Below are positions 60,001 through 64,000 of a DNA stretch of 64,000 nucleotides, in pieces. Numbering within the stretch: the first letter of the stretch is position 1; each line of letters opens with the position of its first letter. Source of the stretch: Pectinophora gossypiella. Its lineage: Eukaryota > Arthropoda > Insecta > Lepidoptera > Gelechiidae. The notes beneath the pieces are model-generated. The model had not been told where the DNA came from, made no database searches, and was given only the letters and a program-made list of their open reading frames with translations. The translations under genes and the position numbers were made by a program. Where the stretch lies: NCBI RefSeq assembly GCF_024362695.1, contig NC_065404.1, positions 8,782,604 through 8,846,603 of the forward strand, written 5' to 3'.

Positions 60001-60240
60001 TAATATGTACTTAATGTAAAGACTACATTGGTCTAAGTCTTCCTCTCCAAACAAAACTCATCCAGTCTGTTACTATGACTGTAAAAACATTCCATACCTA
60101 TTATAAAAAGTACGTAATCTCTTTTCCAGAACAAAAAAAGTTTTTGAATAAGTAATAACAAAAAGATTTTATACCAAATACTTCTTCTAAAGCGATCTGG
60201 TTGAATTTGCTCGAAAAACATTTGCAAAAGCTATGAAAAA
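51042..60240. other. Gene-poor region with short GC-rich islands
   Basis: Fewer transposons than elsewhere and no accepted gene. GC-rich, apparently single-copy islands lie near 52690-52730, 53430-53560, 53740-53960, 54660-54790, 55260-55450, 55665-55790, 57100-57360, 58600-58780 and 59820-59970. Overlapping frames on both strands across several of these lack family resemblance. Homeodomain-type words such as CCAATAAAA and TTTATCG occur among them. The pattern suits long-range regulatory DNA; this is inference from composition. Confidence 0.45.
55983..56130 (+). CDS. Candidate first coding exon of an unknown membrane protein
   Basis: The frame starts at ATG with A at -3 and encodes 49 residues. 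Positively charged MKSTNCNKY leads into a hydrophobic YLLIGSILFTILILSRFYI segment, as in a type II membrane anchor, then FQIKMEQFCRCTII. It ends at ATAG followed by GTAAGT, a strong donor. Continuation past the donor soon becomes poor. No downstream exon in matching phase was found in the window, so this may be chance or the start of a gene extending beyond 64 kb. Confidence 0.25.
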
Positions 60241-60533
60241 AGAAAAATAATGCTATTATTTTTTTAATTATTAATGGCTACTCATTAGATAAATATTTTT
60301 TTGACGTTTTGTGGCCAGTAGATATAGAAACTTTTTATTGATTTTATACATTGTTTTTTCATTATTATGGAGAAAGAAAAGAGGGAATATAGTATGCGAT
60401 CGTTTGGAGAAAAGAGTTTTTATTATTATTTTACAGAATGGGTAATGTTGTCTTTTCTCAAATTGAGATAGGTACTGATTGTTTTTCTCAAAAAAGAATT
60501 GCCAAAGATATTTAAAAGGAGAATGGGCGAATC

Positions 60534-61567
60534 TGGTCCAAGAACCTCCACTGATGAGACTTATATGTAATGAAAGCTTATGCTTTCCCTATGAATCTGG
60601 CAAAGTTCTATCAGATTCTGTCCCGGGGTTCTTTTTTTACGGCCATGTTTGTCTTAGCTAAAAATGTGATAAAATACAGTGGGAGCTAAAATCGACTCAA
60701 GATTTGTTGCTGGATAACTAAGTCTACATAAATAATTATGTATCATATTGTATATCATTTTAAAGAGGATCTTTTCCAGAATCCGAAACATAAAAAAAAA
60801 AAACAAAAAAATCTTTATGTAAGCGAATTACACTCAATTTACATCTGCAGCACCATTGTTTCTCGGTAGCTAAGTTCAAGTTTCATGCCTTTTACCCCTT
60901 CCAAAAGTATCTTACCGATTTCTTTTTTATATTGCTTCCGGAATTTGATCTGAGTGATAATAACAAGAAAAATAAATAGACACCTCTCCGATAGAGACCG
61001 CCTAAGCTATTGCCTATTGCAAGAAATTGTCATCATTAGCAAGTCATTACGGTATTGCATATAAGCTTATCAGCAACTTGGAACTTGGTCCAAGAACCTC
61101 CACTGGTGAGACTTGCATGTAATGATAGCTTATACTTGTCCTATGATTCCGGCAAAGTTCTATCAAACTCTGTCCTAGGGTTTTTTTACGGCCATGTTTG
61201 TCCTGAGTGTAGTGGACTGCAAAATCACCTCAGGATTTGTTGTCGAAAAACTATTTAACTAAGTCTATATACATAATTATATATCATAATGTATATCAAT
61301 TTTAAAGGGGAAGGTTATCAGAATCAGAAACACAAATAAAAAAAATGCATTATGTAAACGACTTTTAGCCAACTCACGTCCGTAGCACCATTTTTCTCAG
61401 CAGCTACGTACGAGTTTCGCGCCTTCCAACCTTTCCAAAGGAGCACAATCATTTTTTCCTTCTTCTGATATTGCATTCTTAACTTGACAAGTGACAACAA
61501 CAAGAAATAAAATAGATACCATTCCGATAGAGGCCGCGTAAGCTATGGACCTATTGCAAGATAACGT
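60534..61567 (+). repeat. Two tandem diverged copies of a ~545-bp unit in the left arm
   Basis: Unit 1 starts at 60534 (TGGTCCAAGAACCTCCACTG) and unit 2 at 61078 (TTGGTCCAAGAACCTCCACT), period about 544. They share blocks along the whole length, for example GGCAAAGTTCTATCA, TTTACGGCCATGTTTGTC, GATAGAGACCGCCTAAGC/GATAGAGGCCGCGTAAGC and CTATTGCAAGA, at roughly 70 percent identity by eye. Both units recur inverted in the right arm. One strand reads LVQEPPLxRLxCNxSL and SGKVLSxSVxGFF in both units with a 3-base in-frame indel; the other reads QDKHGRKK and GQxLIELC. Neither is a family I recognise. Confidence 0.75.
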
Positions 61568-61576
61568 ACTCAAAGG

Positions 61577-61870
61577 CTAGTCATTATAATCCAACAGACG
61601 TAACATGATTAGAATGCGGGAGGACGCAAATGTAGTATGTTTTCTTTCACCACAATCTTGTTTTATTAATCCAGGCTTATAGCTTGTATTATAAACAATG
61701 CCGTATGGTACAACAAACGTATCGTAAACGTAAGGTTGCCTGGTAGTAATTGCTACCTTGGCAATAAAGCCGCCTTTTGCACCAGTTATTGCCTGAACTT
61801 GTTTAATAAATGTGTTTCTTTTGTATACAATAGAGTCATTGTTAACAAGTTCAGGCAATAACTGGTGCAA
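61577..61870 (-). other. Open frame spanning the palindrome loop, unknown
   Basis: A 97-codon minus-strand frame crosses the 40-bp loop. Its first ~9 codons come from the right arm and the rest from the loop and left arm. Residues such as YKRNTFIKQVQAITGAKGGF and YDTFVVPYGIVYNTSYKPGL look protein-like, and the same frame without its N-terminus exists on the + strand of the right arm. No family recognised. It may be a fragment of the protein of whatever element was duplicated, or chance. Confidence 0.3.
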
Positions 61871-63111
61871 AAGGCGGCTTTATTGCCAAGGTAGCAATTA
61901 CTACCAGGCAACCTTACGTTTACGATACGTTTGTTGTACCATACGGCATTGTTTATAATACAAGCTATAAGCCTGGATTAATAAAACAAGATTGTGGTGA
62001 AAGAAAACATACTACATTTGCGTCCTCCCGCATTCTAATCATGTTACGTCTGTTGGATTATAATGACTAGCCTTTGAGTACGTTATCTTGCAATAGGTCC
62101 ATAGCTTACGCGGCCTCTATCGGAATGGTATCTATTTTATTTCTTGTTGTTGTCACTTGTCAAGTTAAGAATGCAATATCAGAAGAAGGAAAAAATGATT
62201 GTGCTCCTTTGGAAAGGTTGGAAGGCGCGAAACTCGTACGTAGCTGCTGAGAAAAATGGTGCTACGGACGTGAGTTGGCTAAAAGTCGTTTACATAATGC
62301 ATTTTTTTTATTTGTGTTTCTGATTCTGATAACCTTCCCCTTTAAAATTGATATACATTATGATATATAATTATGTATATAGACTTAGTTAAATAGTTTT
62401 TCGACAACAAATCCTGAGGTGATTTTGCAGTCCACTACACTCAGGACAAACATGGCCGTAAAAAAACCCTAGGACAGAGTTTGATAGAACTTTGCCGGAA
62501 TCATAGGACAAGTATAAGCTATCATTACATGCAAGTCTCACCAGTGGAGGTTCTTGGACCAAGTTCCAAGTTGCTGATAAGCTTATATGCAATACCGTAA
62601 TGACTTGCTAATGATGACAATTTCTTGCAATAGGCAATAGCTTAGGCGGTCTCTATCGGAGAGGTGTCTATTTATTTTTCTTGTTATTATCACTCAGATC
62701 AAATTCCGGAAGCAATATAAAAAAGAAATCGGTAAGATACTTTTGGAAGGGGTAAAAGGCATGAAACTTGAACTTAGCTACCGAGAAACAATGGTGCTGC
62801 AGATGTAAATTGAGTATAATTCGCTTACATAAAGATTTTTTTGTTTTTTTTTTATGTTTCGGATTCTGGAAAAAATCCTCTTTAAAATGATATACAATAT
62901 GATACATAATTATTTATGTAGACTTAGTTATCCAGCAACAAATCTTGAGTCGATTTTAGCTCCCACTGTATTTTATCACATTTTTAGCCAGGACAAACAT
63001 GGCCGTAAAAAAAGAACCCCGGGACAGAATCTGATAGAACTTTGCCAGATTCATAGGGAAAGCATAAGCTTTCATTACATATAAGTCTCATCAGTGGAGG
63101 TTCTTGGACCA

Positions 63112-64000
63112 AGTTTCATACAAAAGTGCCCATTGTCATTTAAATACTATTTATTATTATTTTAAATTATTTAATGGTTTGTAAACTTTTTTGGCGTTTA
63201 GTCGTCAGTACTTTTTAAGTTAAAGAAACTTTTTGTTATTTTGTTGCGTTATGTATTGTTAGTATAGTAACATAATATTATGTACATGAATTAATGTAGC
63301 ATACAAGCTACGAGACCATATATGACCATGTCGTAAAATTGGTCCTTCTCTTTTCACGTGAACCGCATCTTTATTATAATTCAACTCCATTTTAAAACTC
63401 GAGCGGGTCACGCGATAACATTAAATCGGCGTTCTCTTTGCAGAGGACGGTTAATCGGCTGTTAACTGCGGGTGACCGTGGTAAATCTCTGGTAATCCGG
63501 TGCAGAACAAATATAGATGAAGTTGTGAGCCAGATAAGGTGCGTCCGTTGGTCCGGGTTGACCGCGGGGCAGTAATGTCCCATTTGTATGATGATTCGCT
63601 CCCCGGGTGCAGGCCTGCCAATACCTCGTGAGCGGACTCGCCACGGGCAAGCATGTGACATGTCGTTAGCTAATGGCTATTGGCGATTCTGACGGAATAG
63701 TTATGGGATCAAGCCGTTATCCCCATAAACGGTGTGGGAGAAAGAAATTATTGACAAGGGCGTAACCGTAACTACCGTTTTGATTTTGTGACTGCCAGTC
63801 CGTTGCATTCGTTGTGCGAGTTTCTCTTATTCAAATTGATAATTCAAGCTTCAATAGACGCCCTGTTAGGTCTTTTATCTTTAAGAACTAACTACAAAGT
63901 TGTTCAATGCCCAAAGTATTTCTAGAGGTCATTTGAATTTCATTAGAATTAGAAATTGTTATAACAAACAACTAATTTTTTAATTAAAAAAGCTGACATG
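63112..64000. other. Right flank of the palindrome, no gene recognised
   Basis: 63146-63262 is similar in direct orientation to 60262-60362 on the far side of the palindrome. 63390-63720 is a GC-richer single-copy stretch (GGTTAATCGGCTGTTAACTG; GGTCCGGGTTGACCGCGG) with minus-strand frames in three phases but no family match; I consider it a candidate regulatory island. Confidence 0.4.

Larger units (their letters stand above)
60534..63111. repeat. 2.6-kb near-perfect palindrome with 40-bp loop
   Basis: Left arm 60534-61803 and right arm 61844-63111 are reverse complements. Between 61055 and the loop the arms align with no gap: paired coordinates sum to 123647, and the stretches I compared base by base match. 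Farther out I see one 2-base length difference in an A run (12 A near 60792, 10 T on the other side) and about three substitutions (near 60654-60656 and 60770). The loop is 61804-61843. Homology stops sharply at GGTCCAAG on both sides. The arms are too similar to be old, so this is a recent inverted duplication, a gene-conversion-maintained palindrome or an assembly artefact. The loop is not a sequencing-adapter sequence I recognise. Confidence 0.9.

Noticed and set aside
62389..63084. Insulin-like B-chain resemblance of QDKHGRKK...GQSLIELC
   Set aside because: The LIELC ending recalls insulin-family B chains, but the paired cysteine is absent and the spacing is wrong; the copies also carry frame breaks.
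1..64000. CRISPR arrays, operons, riboswitches, bacterial promoters
   Set aside because: Intron-bearing eukaryotic genes and insect transposons throughout; no regularly spaced repeat-spacer pattern was seen.

Overview
This is nuclear DNA of an insect, almost certainly a moth or butterfly. Both recognisable genes are insect-type, their introns have canonical GT/AG ends, and the rest is AT-rich sequence crowded with repeat types common in Lepidoptera: tRNA-derived SINEs, LINE 3' tails, short inverted-repeat DNA elements (MITEs) and Helitron-like ends. The words GTAGGTAC and TACTTACTT are very frequent, also usual for Lepidoptera. No bacterial, organellar or CRISPR-like feature was seen.

Layout. 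1-3.4 kb: intergenic repeats. 3.4-4.6 kb: a broken THAP-domain/P-element-transposase-like gene on the + strand with its own polyadenylation signals. 5.4-15.1 kb: a complete 11-exon DGAT1 (midway) gene, + strand, whose longer introns carry a Helitron-like end, MITEs, SINEs and a piggyBac-type TTAA element. 15.1-21.7 kb: intergenic, with several fold-back elements. 21.66-22.58 kb: an intronless large-Maf bZIP gene (traffic jam/MafB-like), + strand, in a GC-rich island. From 23 kb to the end I found no further complete gene. 23-51 kb is a mosaic of SINEs, MITEs and LINE tails, some nested with intact target-site duplications. 51-60 kb is poorer in repeats and dotted with short GC-rich single-copy islands, as expected of cis-regulatory DNA near a developmental gene. 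60.5-63.1 kb is a nearly perfect 2.6-kb palindrome with a 40-bp loop; each arm holds two diverged copies of a ~545-bp unit. It is the most unusual structure here.

The two genes do different jobs and need not work together. DGAT1 makes triacylglycerol in the ER membrane (fat body, ovary, gut). Large Maf is a transcription factor, in flies needed in gonadal somatic cells. Both lie on the + strand, 6.6 kb apart; whether the pairing is conserved can be checked.

Limits: everything was read by eye without database searches. DGAT1 exon borders rest on reading frame, splice signals and family alignment from memory. Repeat families are defined mainly from copies inside this window, and their borders are approximate unless a target-site duplication is given.
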